From positions 43,334-107,333 of the forward strand of contig PCUW01000040.1 of assembly GCA_002787775.1 (NCBI GenBank): a DNA stretch of 64,000 nucleotides. Reading direction: 5' to 3'. The stretch's first letter is position 1; every line of letters starts with the position of its first letter. Position numbers and translations under genes: made by a program. The notes under the pieces are model-generated. The model had not been told where the DNA came from. It saw only the letters and a program-made list of their open reading frames with translations, and did not search any database. The DNA is from Bdellovibrionales bacterium CG12_big_fil_rev_8_21_14_0_65_38_15 (GTDB lineage Bacteria; Bdellovibrionota; Bacteriovoracia; Bacteriovoracales; Bacteriovoracaceae). Below, piece after piece: positions 33,306-42,377 of this stretch.

Positions 33306-34322
33306 TTAGTTTTTCTGTAGATCTCTCCAAGACTTTCCTCGTCTTGCACTTGGATTTTTTTGGAAATCCTCTACAGCTTTTAAGTGATCTTTATAACTTT
33401 TAGTGAATACGTGAGTACCATCATTACGACTGACAAAATAAAGAAAGCTATGTTCTTCAGGTGTAAGTGCTGCCTGAATAGCCTCTAGTCCTGGATTGCA
33501 AATCGGTCCTTTTGGAAGCGCTGGAATTTTATAAGTATTATATTCCGTTAGCTCAAGCAGATCTGCTTTTCTAAGATTGCCATTAAAGCGTTCCCAAATG
33601 CCGTAAATCGTCGTCGGATCACTTTGCAAACGCATACGCTTGTTGAGACGATTATGAAAAACACCAGAGATCCGTGGACGCTCTTGTGCTGCACCAGTTT
33701 CTTTTTCAATCATTGACGCCAAAATAATATCTTGATGAGTAAGGTTTAGACCTTCAGTTTTATTTCTAAAATGCGCCACCATCGCTTTAATGACATCTTT
33801 AGCCGGAGTATTTGGCGAGAACTGATAAGTATCAGGGTAGAGATAACCTTCGGCGCGCTCAGCAGGAATTCCTAACTCTTTCATCAGTTCAGGATCTTTT
33901 GCGGCAGCCACAAAATCGGCTGCTTTGGTAATTCCACTTTCTTCAAACTCTGCACCAATTTCAAAAAGATTTTTACCTTCTGGCAGAGTGACTTTTGTCT
34001 GAATCGGCGTGCCCTTAACGAGAGTGTCGACCACACCAAGCATCGTCATGCCTTGTTTGATTTCAAATTTTCCCGCCTGAAACTTCGTCATCAAGCCTTG
34101 AACTTGAGAGTAGCGGTGAAAAAGTTTGGCCGAATCAATGATGCCTTGTTTTTTTAAGCGACCATTCACACTGGCAAAGCCTTCGCCCGGTTTAACTTCG
34201 AACACGATGGCCGGTCCTGGGTATTGCCACATATTGAGCGAGTAATAAATTCTAAGACCAGCAGCAAAGATGGCCAAAATAGGAGCTAGAATGAGTAGTG
34301 CAAAAGCTGATTTTTTAGTCAT
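33306..34322 (-). CDS. mltG: Endolytic murein transglycosylase
   Basis: MltG cuts nascent glycan strands and sets their length. One N-terminal TM (about 7-27) anchors a YceG-like domain with the LysM-like start region and the catalytic segment ASMIEKETG (Glu), followed by the SGVFHNRL and LQSDPTTIYG signatures. The 338-residue length is standard. It lies 13 bp behind ruvX, a frequent neighbour in many genomes. Confidence 0.95.
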   Translation of the reverse strand: MTKKSAFALLILAPILAIFAAGLRIYYSLNMWQYPGPAIVFEVKPGEGFASVNGRLKKQGIIDSAKLFHRYSQVQGLMTKFQAGKFEIKQGMTMLGVVDTLVKGTPIQTKVTLPEGKNLFEIGAEFEESGITKAADFVAAAKDPELMKELGIPAERAEGYLYPDTYQFSPNTPAKDVIKAMVAHFRNKTEGLNLTHQDIILASMIEKETGAAQERPRISGVFHNRLNKRMRLQSDPTTIYGIWERFNGNLRKADLLELTEYNTYKIPALPKGPICNPGLEAIQAALTPEEHSFLYFVSRNDGTHVFTKSYKDHLKAVEDFQKNPSARRGKSWRDLQKN

Positions 34323-34335
34323 GATATCAAATGTC

Positions 34336-34797
34336 CTAATCTTGATGTCGGATAAAATCCTCTAAAATTATTGTGGCAGCTAAAGCATCCAATTGTTTTG
34401 GATCAACTTTAAAACCATAACGAGGAGAGTTTTTCATTCTCTCCTGGGCGGTAAAACTGCTTAATGTTTCGTCCTGAAAGTGTAGCTCAGCATCTGCAAT
34501 TGTGGCACTAAGATGCGCAGCAAAAGAGCGCACGCGCTTGGTCATTTCTGAATCCGTACCATCAGCATATAAAGGAAGACCTACAACAATCACGTCGCAG
34601 GCTTCATCATCGTAAATTGTTTTAATTTCTTGGCAGACCTGATCGTCGTTTTGATAGATGATTTTCCCATATGGACCGGGAAAGGGTTCACGTCCCACGC
34701 CCCAAAAGGCAAGGCCTGTAACTTTAGTGCCGTAATCGACTGATAAAATCGTCTTGCCCTTAAATTGGTCAAATCTCGGATATTCTTCAAAATTCAT
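34336..34797 (-). CDS. ruvX: RuvX/YqgF-family nuclease
   Basis: YqgF/RuvX proteins are RNase H-fold enzymes involved in rRNA 16S 5'-end maturation and/or Holliday junction cleavage. The first acidic motif is in LSVDYGTKVTGLA, the second in VVGLPLYADG, the third in DALAATIILED. I start at ATG 34797 (153 aa, typical length); the frame extends to 34845 with a hydrophobic stretch that the family lacks. No strong ribosome binding site is seen for any start. Confidence 0.9.
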   Translation of the reverse strand: MNFEEYPRFDQFKGKTILSVDYGTKVTGLAFWGVGREPFPGPYGKIIYQNDDQVCQEIKTIYDDEACDVIVVGLPLYADGTDSEMTKRVRSFAAHLSATIADAELHFQDETLSSFTAQERMKNSPRYGFKVDPKQLDALAATIILEDFIRHQD

Positions 34798-34882
34798 ATT
34801 CAGCATTATACATAGGAGGATGAGTAATAGGACGGCCAATTTCAAAAATATTTATAAAGAATACCTGTGTGAATCAATCAGC

Positions 34883-34910
34883 TTGACTTACAGCTCAGGC
34901 AAGTTAATAT
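34883..34910 (+). promoter_or_regulatory. Promoter upstream of rho
   Basis: TTGACT (34883-34888) and TAATAT (34905-34910) with a 16 bp spacer make a plausible sigma-70 promoter. The leader to the rho ATG would be about 140 nt, long enough for control. Confidence 0.6.
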
Positions 34911-34923
34911 GACTTATCCCATT

Positions 34924-34957
34924 AAATTCGACCGAATTTCAAAGACCAATCGTCTTT
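34924..34957 (+). promoter_or_regulatory. Two tandem hairpins in the rho leader
   Basis: AAATTC (34924-34929) pairs with GAATTT (34934-34939) around GACC, and AAAGAC (34941-34946) pairs with GTCTTT (34952-34957) around CAATC. Both are perfect and only one base apart. They lie within the predicted rho mRNA leader. No U-tract follows, so they are not ordinary terminators. Other species autoregulate rho through the leader. Confidence 0.55.
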
Positions 34958-35057
34958 AAAATAAATAGAGGGCTATCTAGTTTAATTAATTATCAACTGA
35001 CTTCATATCCATGAACGTCACTAATCCCAAAAACGTAATCATCAGGGGACCTATTCC

Positions 35058-36305
35058 ATGCATTTGAACGATCTGCGCGAGATGGACATTAAAGAGCTTA
35101 ACAAGCTCGCCGAAGAACTTAACATTGAAAATGCTTCAGCGCTTAGACGCCACGAAGTTATCTTTGGTGTTTTAAAAGCGAAAGCCAGCAATGACGAAGA
35201 AATCTTCGGCGGTGGCGTTCTAGAAATTCTACCTGATGGTTTTGGATTTTTAAGATCACCTTTATATAACTACTTGCCGGGTGCCGATGATATATACGTC
35301 TCACCAAGCCAGATTCGTCGTTTCGGTCTTAGAAAAGGCGACACGATTGAAGGTTCAATTCGTCCACCAAAAGACGGTGAACGTTATTTTGCTCTTCTAA
35401 AAGTTTCAAGCATCAATGACCAGTCACCAGAAGATCATAAAAAGACTGTTCTCTTTGATAACTTGACTCCACTTTATCCTGAAAAGAAAATTGAACTTGA
35501 AAGTAAGCCAACAAACTACTCAACTCGTATTATTGATATGTTTGTTCCTCAAGGTTTCGGTCAACGTTGTTTGATCGTTGCTCCTCCAAAAGCTGGTAAA
35601 ACAGTTTTACTTCAAGATATCGCTAACTCAGTTTCTGATAACCATCCTGAAGCCGTTTTGATCGTTCTTTTGATTGACGAACGTCCGGAAGAAGTTACAG
35701 ATATGCGTCGTAACGTTAAAGCTGAAGTTGTTTCAAGTACATTTGATGAACCAGCTAACCGTCACGTTCAAGTGGCCGAGATGGTTCTTGAAAAAGCAAA
35801 ACGTATGACTGAAGCAGGTAAGGATGTTGTTATCCTTCTTGATTCGATCACTCGTCTAGCTCGTGCTTACAACACTGTTGTTCCACCGTCTGGTAAGATT
35901 CTTTCTGGTGGTGTTGACTCAAACGCACTTCACCGTCCAAAAAGATTTTTCGGTGCTGCTAGAAATATTGAGCAAGGTGGATCTCTTACGATCATCGCTA
36001 CAGCTCTTATCGATACAGGTTCAAGAATGGACGAAGTTATCTTTGAAGAATTCAAAGGTACTGGTAACTCAGAAATTCAACTTGATCGTAAGCTTCTTGA
36101 AAAACGTATTTTCCCAACTCTTGACATCAACAAGTCTTCAACTCGTAAAGAAGACCTCTTGATGGATACCAATGATATGCAGCGTGTATACCTGCTTAGA
36201 AAAGTTCTTCACCCAATGAGTACAATTGACTCGATGGAGTTCCTACTAAGTCGTATTACTAAGTCTAAGACCAATGCTGAATTCATGGATTCAATGAACG
36301 GGTAA
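35058..36305 (+). CDS. rho: Transcription termination factor Rho
   Basis: Rho is a hexameric RNA-dependent ATPase helicase that ends transcription. The N-terminal SAP-like helical part (MHLNDLREM...) is followed by the cold-shock-like RNA-binding domain ([18 protein letters not shown]). The ATPase core has Walker A (APPKAGKT), Walker B ([13 protein letters not shown]) and the [10 protein letters not shown]-loop region. All 415 residues match standard length, without the inserted linker found in some phyla. It is followed by prfA, prmC and murA on the same strand. Confidence 0.97.
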   Translation: MHLNDLREMDIKELNKLAEELNIENASALRRHEVIFGVLKAKASNDEEIFGGGVLEILPDGFGFLRSPLYNYLPGADDIYVSPSQIRRFGLRKGDTIEGSIRPPKDGERYFALLKVSSINDQSPEDHKKTVLFDNLTPLYPEKKIELESKPTNYSTRIIDMFVPQGFGQRCLIVAPPKAGKTVLLQDIANSVSDNHPEAVLIVLLIDERPEEVTDMRRNVKAEVVSSTFDEPANRHVQVAEMVLEKAKRMTEAGKDVVILLDSITRLARAYNTVVPPSGKILSGGVDSNALHRPKRFFGAARNIEQGGSLTIIATALIDTGSRMDEVIFEEFKGTGNSEIQLDRKLLEKRIFPTLDINKSSTRKEDLLMDTNDMQRVYLLRKVLHPMSTIDSMEFLLSRITKSKTNAEFMDSMNG

Positions 36306-36358
36306 GTTCGTAAAGGCTTGCTAAGACATTTAGATTTTTTCTAGATTTGAGTGAAGCA

Positions 36359-36413
36359 AGCTGGAACGACTGAGGCGTACGTAATGTACGACGCAAGGAG
36401 AGACAGCGCAGCT
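36359..36413 (+). promoter_or_regulatory. Nested-hairpin element between rho and prfA
   Basis: Outer arms AGCTG (36359-36363) and CAGCT (36409-36413) enclose inner arms CGTAC (36377-36381 region) and GTACG (36386-36390). Purine-rich GGAACGA and AGGAGAGACA flank the inner stem. This layout, CGTAC-N-GTACG inside a longer pairing, is like small repeated elements known between translation genes in other bacteria. Only one copy is visible in this window. Confidence 0.5.
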
Positions 36414-36438
36414 GAACTCCAAGATAGGAAAAAGATAG

Positions 36439-37512
36439 ATGTCTATTTATGACAAACTTGAAGGTGCGGTTAGACGCTTTGAACAGCTCACTGAGAAGAT
36501 GGGGGATCCCACTCTCTATGACCGCCAAGATGAGTTTAAAAAACTCTCAACTGAGCGCTCGCACTTAGAAGAGATTGTCGTAGTCTATAGAGAATTCAAA
36601 AAAGTTCGTGAAGATATTGATGAAGCCAAGAAGATTCTTCGTGATGAAAAAGACGAAGATATGCGTGAGATGGCCAAAGAAGAGCTCTCTGAAAAAGAAG
36701 AGCAGATTCCCATCTATGAGCAACGTCTGCAGCTTCTTATGCTGCCAAAAGATCCCCTAGACGATAAAAACGTGATGGTTGAAATTCGCGCCGGTGCCGG
36801 TGGAGATGAAGCTTCTATTTTTGTTGGCGATGTTTGGCGTATGTATACCAATTTTTGTAAAGAGCTCGGATTTTCAACCAATATGGTTTCAATCTCTGAA
36901 GGCGATCAAGGTATTAAAGAAGTTATCTTTAAAGTGACCGGTGATCAGGTTTATTCAAAATTAAAATTTGAAAGTGGTGTGCATAGAGTTCAGCGCGTTC
37001 CTAAAACGGAAGCTCAAGGACGTATTCACACTTCAACTATTACTGTTGCGGTTATGCCTGAAGCAGAAGATGTTGATATCGACGTTCAAGCAAAAGATCT
37101 TCAAATTGATGTTTTTAGATCATCGGGTGCTGGTGGACAGTCGGTTAACACCACTGACTCTGCCGTTCGTATTACCCACCTTCCAACTGGTCTTCAGGTT
37201 GCTTGTCAGCAAGAAAGATCACAGCTTAAAAACAAAGAACTCGCCATGGCGATTTTAAAGTCACGCCTTCTCGATCAAAAAGTTCAAGCGGCGAATGCGG
37301 CTGAAGCGGCCGAGCGTAAAAGCTTAGTTGGAACAGGCGATCGCTCGGAGCGTATTAGAACTTATAACTATCCTCAAGGTCGTGTGACCGATCACCGTAT
37401 TGGACTCACACTTTATAATCTTGAGCGTATTATCGCTGGGGATTTGGGTGAAGTGACCAATGCACTGATCGCGCATAACCAGGCCGAGCTCCTTAAAGGC
37501 GAGGACGAATAG
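36439..37512 (+). CDS. prfA: Peptide chain release factor 1
   Basis: RF1 reads UAA and UAG stops. The anticodon tripeptide region is RVPKTEAQGR (Pro-Lys-Thr at 188-190) and the GGQ motif is at 232-234 in SSGAGGQSVN. The 357-residue length is normal. AGGA lies about nine bases before the ATG. It is followed by prmC, whose product methylates the GGQ glutamine, a conserved pairing. Confidence 0.97.
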   Translation: MSIYDKLEGAVRRFEQLTEKMGDPTLYDRQDEFKKLSTERSHLEEIVVVYREFKKVREDIDEAKKILRDEKDEDMREMAKEELSEKEEQIPIYEQRLQLLMLPKDPLDDKNVMVEIRAGAGGDEASIFVGDVWRMYTNFCKELGFSTNMVSISEGDQGIKEVIFKVTGDQVYSKLKFESGVHRVQRVPKTEAQGRIHTSTITVAVMPEAEDVDIDVQAKDLQIDVFRSSGAGGQSVNTTDSAVRITHLPTGLQVACQQERSQLKNKELAMAILKSRLLDQKVQAANAAEAAERKSLVGTGDRSERIRTYNYPQGRVTDHRIGLTLYNLERIIAGDLGEVTNALIAHNQAELLKGEDE

Positions 37513-37538
37513 GTGGGAAACCATCTCTCAAGGCATCT

Positions 37539-38390
37539 TTGCGTTCTATGATTTCCCTATTAGTCGATCAAATTAAAAAATTCTATTTAAGTCATGAAAG
37601 CTTACTTCAAAGCCTTCACCCAGGTTTAAACCTTCATACTCTAACTAGAGAAATCGAATGGTTTGATACGCTTCAAAGTAGTAAGCTTAATCCAAAAGAA
37701 ATTTTTGATGAGCTCTTAAGCGGAAAACCGTTAGCCTTTATTTTAGGTCATCAATTTTTTTATGATAGTTTTTTTAAAGTGAATGACTCCACTCTGATTC
37801 CAAGACTTGAAACAGAACTCATCATTGAGAGAGCTTTAGAACTTATTAAAAAAAATAATCTAAAAGAAATCGCAGACATTGGTTGTGGTAGCGGCATTAT
37901 TGGCTTAACTCTCGCTAAAAACGCTGATCTAAACAGTGTCATGCTGACTGATATCTCTAAAGGTGCCATTGAGCTTTCAAAAGAAAATGCTTATCTGCAT
38001 CAGTATCAATTACCTAAAACTGTAAAAATTGATTTTCATCTTGGTGATCGTCTAGATGGAATTACCAAACAATTTGATTTCATCGTCTCTAACCCTCCTT
38101 ATATTAAAAAACAGGCGGATCAAGCGTTAGTGCACCCACAAGTTTTAAGCTATGAGCCAAGCTCTGCCTTATTTTTAGAAGACGCTGAGTATAACCAGTG
38201 GTTTAAACTCTTTTTTGAACAAGTTCTAAAGCATTTAACCCCTGGCGGATACTTCTTGATGGAAGGCCATGAGGCGCACCTAGACGAATTGGCGGCGCTT
38301 ATGGGATCGTTAACGGGCTTTAGCGATATTAATATTATTAACGACCTGACTGGTCGAGCTCGATTTATAGAAAGTAGGAAAAATGGATAA
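37539..38390 (+). CDS. prmC: Release-factor glutamine methyltransferase
   Basis: PrmC (HemK) N5-methylates the GGQ glutamine of RF1/RF2. A helical N-terminal domain is followed by the SAM-binding IADIGCGSGIIGLTLA and the catalytic FIVSNPPYIKK motif. The TTG at 37539 has AAGG five bases upstream; the ATG at 37548 is the alternative. The 3' end overlaps murA by 8 bp. Length (283 aa) is typical. Confidence 0.95.
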   Translation: MRSMISLLVDQIKKFYLSHESLLQSLHPGLNLHTLTREIEWFDTLQSSKLNPKEIFDELLSGKPLAFILGHQFFYDSFFKVNDSTLIPRLETELIIERALELIKKNNLKEIADIGCGSGIIGLTLAKNADLNSVMLTDISKGAIELSKENAYLHQYQLPKTVKIDFHLGDRLDGITKQFDFIVSNPPYIKKQADQALVHPQVLSYEPSSALFLEDAEYNQWFKLFFEQVLKHLTPGGYFLMEGHEAHLDELAALMGSLTGFSDINIINDLTGRARFIESRKNG

Positions 38391-39648
38391 ATTAATCATC
38401 AATGGTACCAAGGTTTTAAACGGTGAAGTTAAAGTTTCACGCGCTAAAAACGCCTACCTTCCAATTCTTGCTGCGCTTTTACTGTCAGATCAAAAAATTG
38501 AACTCGAAGATGTCCCAAATCTAAGAGACATTCGAACCATGTGGCAGCTGCTTAAAAACTTAGGTGTTAAAACTGAAGTGAACGGTAATATCACCACCGT
38601 CGATGCTTCAAATATTACGTCTCAAGAAGCTACCTATGAATTAGTTAAAACCATGCGCGCTTCAATCTTTGTGCTAGGCCCTTTATTGTCTCGCTTTAAG
38701 CGCGCCAAGGTTTCTCTTCCAGGTGGCTGCGCCATTGGAACGCGCCCGATTGATCTGCATCTAAAAAATCTAGAAAAAATGGGTGCAAAGATCGTCATGC
38801 AAAACGGATACGTAGAAGCCACTTGTGATCAATTGATCGGTACGAAACTAGTTCTAGATTTTCCAAGTGTGGGTGCGACTGAAAACTTATTAATGGCCGG
38901 TGTTTTTGCAAAAGGCGAAACCATTATTGATAACGCCGCTCTTGAGCCAGAAATTGATGACCTTGCTAATTTCTTAATCTCAATGGGCGTTCCTGTTAGT
39001 GGAATCGGTACTAAAACCTTAAAAGTGACTGGCGTGACTTCTGTTAAAGCGACTAAGTACCGTGCCATTGGTGATCGTATTGAAGCTGGTACCTACTTAA
39101 TGGCCGCACTCATGACAAAAGGTGAAGTTAAAGTCACTGGCTTTAATCCGAATCACTTAAGTAACGTTAGTGAAAAACTGCGTGAAATGGGGGCGGAAAT
39201 TACTGAACTTGAAAATGGCATTATCGCCAAATACATTGGAGAGTTAAAAGCTGTTGATGTTTCAACCGAACCATTCCCTGGCTTTCCAACTGATCTTCAA
39301 GCACAAATGATGGCCGTCATGACTCAAGCCACTGGTACATCGGTCATGACTGAAAATATTTTTGAAAATCGTTTCATGCACGTACCTGAACTTGTTCGCC
39401 TCGGTGCTAAAATCAAACTTAAAGGCAACTCCGCTATCGTTAAAGGTGCCACTCCACTTACTGGTGCTCCAGTCATGTGTACAGATCTTAGAGCGTCGGC
39501 AGCTTTAGTTCTTGCTGCACTTGCTTCAACTGGCACAACTGATGTTCTTCGTGTTTATCACTTAGATCGTGGCTATGAGCAGTTGGATCAGAAGCTGATG
39601 GCTCTAGGTGGGCGTATCGAGCGCGCCGTCGAAAAAGAAATGATCTAA
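38383..39648 (+). CDS. murA: UDP-N-acetylglucosamine 1-carboxyvinyltransferase
   Basis: MurA starts peptidoglycan precursor synthesis by adding enolpyruvate to UDP-GlcNAc. Lys22 and Asn23 (AKNA) and the active-site Cys116 in PGGCAIGTRPIDLHL are present, so the usual fosfomycin target residue is kept. The turn before Lys22 reads SRAKNAYLP where most species have SGAKNAALP. Length (421 aa) is typical. It ends the rho-prfA-prmC-murA run. Confidence 0.96.
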   Translation: MDKLIINGTKVLNGEVKVSRAKNAYLPILAALLLSDQKIELEDVPNLRDIRTMWQLLKNLGVKTEVNGNITTVDASNITSQEATYELVKTMRASIFVLGPLLSRFKRAKVSLPGGCAIGTRPIDLHLKNLEKMGAKIVMQNGYVEATCDQLIGTKLVLDFPSVGATENLLMAGVFAKGETIIDNAALEPEIDDLANFLISMGVPVSGIGTKTLKVTGVTSVKATKYRAIGDRIEAGTYLMAALMTKGEVKVTGFNPNHLSNVSEKLREMGAEITELENGIIAKYIGELKAVDVSTEPFPGFPTDLQAQMMAVMTQATGTSVMTENIFENRFMHVPELVRLGAKIKLKGNSAIVKGATPLTGAPVMCTDLRASAALVLAALASTGTTDVLRVYHLDRGYEQLDQKLMALGGRIERAVEKEMI

Positions 39649-39805
39649 CTCGTGATCTTGTAAATACTCCATCTCCATTGTGGCCATGGTCAGCTTGGAA
39701 ACGTCTTCGCTTCCTAGAGTCTGTTGCATTTCAAAGATCACGAAATACAAAATAAAAATTGTGGTATAATAAAAAGTTAAAAAATACATTATTTAGGTCA
39801 AACAA

Positions 39806-40762
39806 ATGATTAAAACAAAGAACGCTTCTATATTTTTGTCCTTATTATTTCTTGGTTTTGTAAGCTTGGTGGCTTCTTGTAACAAAGCTGAACCCACCAA
39901 AAAAGAGAATAAAGATGTAAAAGTTGAACAAAAAGATGCGATCAAACAGACAACTTTCAATCCCATGTTTAGTTACGCTTTGATTCGTGGTCCAGTTAAC
40001 AAGAATAGCTATTTAACCGTTCTAAATTATTGGGAAGATAATTGTAAAATTGAAAAACATAAATTTATTACCGTCTTTGAAAATGGCGAAATCGCAACTG
40101 ATAATATTTTAAAAATGGAAATAATAAGTAACACGGTTGAATACAGTAATTTCGGTGAAGATGAGCAAGGTGATTGCTTTGCTAAATTTAAGATGCCTGA
40201 TAATATCAATTCAATTCCGATTATCATTTTAACTGATGTTGAAAGTGTCACAAATGTTGAAAAAGCTAATTGGACTGCTGTTTCTAAAGAGAAATTTGAT
40301 ACATCAATGCTATTAAATAAGCATAAGTTTAAAACAAGGTTAGGATGTGGGTATAAGTGGTTTATAAAGGATAAAAAGCTTGTTTATGGAAATGAATATA
40401 CAAATTCTGGATTTGATAGATGTGATATTTTCCAGAGTTTTGGTGTTTTATCTTTAATGTGCGGTGGAGATAATGGTTCTTTTTTTCAAAATGGTGCAGA
40501 AGTTGTTTGTGGGGAAGATGCGGTCGTTAGAGATAATTTACTTGCTGAAAATACCTTTTGGGGCAGGCTAACTATTAATAATATAAATATGTATTTATTT
40601 TTTACAACTCTTAGTAGTGGGCACTCTGCGGTTAGTGAGGCTGTTTTTACTAATGCCAATGATCCGATGTTGCTTTATGGAACTCAAGTTAACCCGGATC
40701 AATTTTTCAAGACTTTTTTTATGAATCATCGAAAAAGTTTTAAAGAAAGTAAAAGAAGATAA
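39806..40762 (+). CDS. Putative lipoprotein of unknown function
   Basis: The signal peptide ends in lipobox VASC (Cys about residue 25), then a Lys/Glu-rich linker. The remaining 318-residue product is beta-rich with several Cys (KIEKHKF, DRCDIF, VVCGEDAVVR regions), possibly disulfide-bonded, with no catalytic motif. The DNA is more AT-rich than the murA operon upstream and opens the accessory stretch. Family not recognised. Confidence 0.75.
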   Translation: MIKTKNASIFLSLLFLGFVSLVASCNKAEPTKKENKDVKVEQKDAIKQTTFNPMFSYALIRGPVNKNSYLTVLNYWEDNCKIEKHKFITVFENGEIATDNILKMEIISNTVEYSNFGEDEQGDCFAKFKMPDNINSIPIIILTDVESVTNVEKANWTAVSKEKFDTSMLLNKHKFKTRLGCGYKWFIKDKKLVYGNEYTNSGFDRCDIFQSFGVLSLMCGGDNGSFFQNGAEVVCGEDAVVRDNLLAENTFWGRLTINNINMYLFFTTLSSGHSAVSEAVFTNANDPMLLYGTQVNPDQFFKTFFMNHRKSFKESKRR

Positions 40763-40781
40763 TTTATCATGAGGAAAGTGC

Positions 40782-41045
40782 TTAAGCGGAGCGGGCTTTC
40801 ATCGCGCGATTTAAATCCCAAGTACTTTGTAGATTCATCCATAGATTAGGAGAGGTTTTAAGCGCCTTGGCCAGATCAAGAGCCGTTTCAGCCGTTATAC
40901 CGCGCTTACCTTTGATCAGTTCGTTAAGTTTCGCCTTAGTCCAACCAAGTTTTTCAGCTAAAGCAGCTTGAGTCGTATTCATCGGTTTAAGAAATTCCTC
41001 TAAAAGAATCTCACCAGGATGAAATGGATTTTTAGGTTGCTTCAT
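40782..41045 (-). CDS. higA: Orphan HigA-type antitoxin (XRE family)
   Basis: The 87-residue protein begins with HPGEILLEEFL, the HigA-family signature, then an HTH (TQAALAEKLGWTKAKLNELIKGKRGI) and a helical tail. The second ATG (41045) is five bases after AAGGAG. Its cognate higB is not intact: only the last codons remain just upstream. It shares the fold with the complete HigA at 42378-42638, which suggests paralogous modules. It may still repress promoters. Confidence 0.85.
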   Translation of the reverse strand: MKQPKNPFHPGEILLEEFLKPMNTTQAALAEKLGWTKAKLNELIKGKRGITAETALDLAKALKTSPNLWMNLQSTWDLNRAMKARSA

Positions 41046-41054
41046 CATTACTCC

Positions 41055-41102
41055 TTATTGGTAATCAACAATAGAGACTTCATGGGTATTTCCCTCAAAA
41101 GA
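41055..41102 (-). pseudogene. higB toxin remnant (C-terminal end only)
   Basis: On the minus strand, codons from 41102 down to 41058 read S-F-E-G-N-T-H-E-V-S-I-V-D-Y-Q, then stop (41057-41055). This matches the end of HigB toxins and aligns with FKNGEFFDVKVENYH at the end of the intact HigB at 42079. The fragment is immediately preceded by the stop codon of the membrane-protein gene (41103), marking a recombination junction that removed the rest of higB. Confidence 0.7.
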
Positions 41103-41852
41103 TTATTTTTTCTTTGCCCAAGCAAGCATAAAAACACAGCACATATAAATCCAAACCATGTTAAACAATAATCCCGTTGCGAAGTACCATTCTTGTTCTT
41201 TGCCTTTACTTTGATCTTTGATTTCTTTTATTATCGATAGCTCAATAATTGTAACACTTGCACCTAAGATCGCTCCTACTAGAGCAAGTACAAATGAGGT
41301 TACTGTTGATGGCTCTAGCATTGATTGCCAGTCTAGAAATAGTATTCCCATAATGGCGTTGTAACCAATGATCAATAAACTAAGACTTATTATAAATTGT
41401 AAAAAAACTATAAAGTAGTTTGAAATTTTCCCATTGGTTAGTACTGATAGTATGAGACAAGATATTATTGTAATAAAAGTACTTGCTGCAGCATTTAAGA
41501 TTAAGCCAGATCCAATACGATCGAAAACAGCACTGAATGAACCATAAAAAATTCCTATAGATAATGCAAAGACTACCGCTATTGCGGGATGAAGCTTAAG
41601 TTTTTTGATAGAAATCGTTGATAATATAATTGTTAAGAATGGTGATAAAAAAATGATCCAAGCCTCAAGTGATCCACTTAATTGCCCATACTTGGATTTT
41701 GTAACGATTACTGACCATGTCCATATAGCAACAACCAAGGACAAGATTGTTAATAACAAACATTTGAGTGCGACACTTCTTATTGAAAGTTTTTTTGAAT
41801 CAATAGTTCTTTCTTCAATATTGAAGAACGGATTTTGAATATAATTTTTCAT
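41103..41852 (-). CDS. Hypothetical polytopic membrane protein
   Basis: The 249-residue protein has about seven hydrophobic segments and a polar N-terminal leader of about 25 residues (NPFFNIEERTIDSKK). The last helix ends in a Lys-rich tail. No motif identifies a transporter or enzyme. The codon use is AT-rich. Its stop codon abuts a higB remnant, which suggests the gene arrived by recombination into an older higBA module. Confidence 0.7.
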   Translation of the reverse strand: MKNYIQNPFFNIEERTIDSKKLSIRSVALKCLLLTILSLVVAIWTWSVIVTKSKYGQLSGSLEAWIIFLSPFLTIILSTISIKKLKLHPAIAVVFALSIGIFYGSFSAVFDRIGSGLILNAAASTFITIISCLILSVLTNGKISNYFIVFLQFIISLSLLIIGYNAIMGILFLDWQSMLEPSTVTSFVLALVGAILGASVTIIELSIIKEIKDQSKGKEQEWYFATGLLFNMVWIYMCCVFMLAWAKKK

Positions 41853-42009
41853 TTAGGTAGTATAAGTGCATTTACTTGATCCAAAATAAATTTCTGTAAT
41901 TTAATATTTAAAGTTGTAACCACTTAATAATTCAGTTTTGATAACAAGAGTCCTTATTAGATTCTTTCATTAGACAGATAGCCAAACTTCATTCAAATGA
42001 TTGATAAGA

Positions 42010-42059
42010 CTGTCATTTTGACAGGATTTACAATTGTTACACTATGTGGTATAGTGTAA
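42010..42059 (+). promoter_or_regulatory. higBA promoter with two palindromic operators
   Basis: The -35 TTGACA (42018-42023) lies inside CTGTCA-TTT-TGACAG (42010-42024), a perfect repeat. TTACACTAT (42037-42045) and ATAGTGTAA (42051-42059) form perfect 9 bp arms around GTGGT and cover the -10 region. Autorepression by HigA, with or without HigB, is the usual scheme for this family. Confidence 0.7.
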
Positions 42060-42078
42060 TGGCTTTCAAGGAGAAGGC

Positions 42079-42375
42079 ATGATTGTTAGCATAGACGGTA
42101 AGATCACAAATGATATTTGGTTTACGAACCAATCCAAGTCCTTACCAAAAGAGTTATGGATAAGAACCAAAGCACTACTGACAATAATGCATTCAACCAG
42201 CACCTTAAATGACTTAAAAATTAAAGGTGAGCCACCACATATTCGACTTCATAAGCTCAAGGGCGATAGAAAAGAATGTTGGAGCGTAACGATTAAGTTG
42301 CCTTGGTGTATAACGTTTAGATTTAAAAATGGAGAATTCTTCGACGTTAAAGTTGAGAATTATCATAGAGGTTGA
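42079..42375 (+). CDS. higB: HigB-type mRNA-interferase toxin (RelE superfamily)
   Basis: HigB cleaves mRNA on the ribosome. The 98-residue protein shows the family pattern: a beta strand, helical middle, LHKLKGDRKECWSVTIK and the C-terminal FRFKNGEFFDVKVENYH. AAGGAG lies about five bases before the ATG. It precedes its antitoxin gene, the reversed order typical of higBA, with a 4-base overlap region. Confidence 0.92.
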   Translation: MIVSIDGKITNDIWFTNQSKSLPKELWIRTKALLTIMHSTSTLNDLKIKGEPPHIRLHKLKGDRKECWSVTIKLPWCITFRFKNGEFFDVKVENYHRG

Positions 42376-42377
42376 TT

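Noticed and set aside
39604..39789. Minus-strand frame of 61 codons at the end of murA
   Set aside because: The part after an internal ATG (39729) looks protein-like, but there is no ribosome binding site and it overlaps the murA 3' end.
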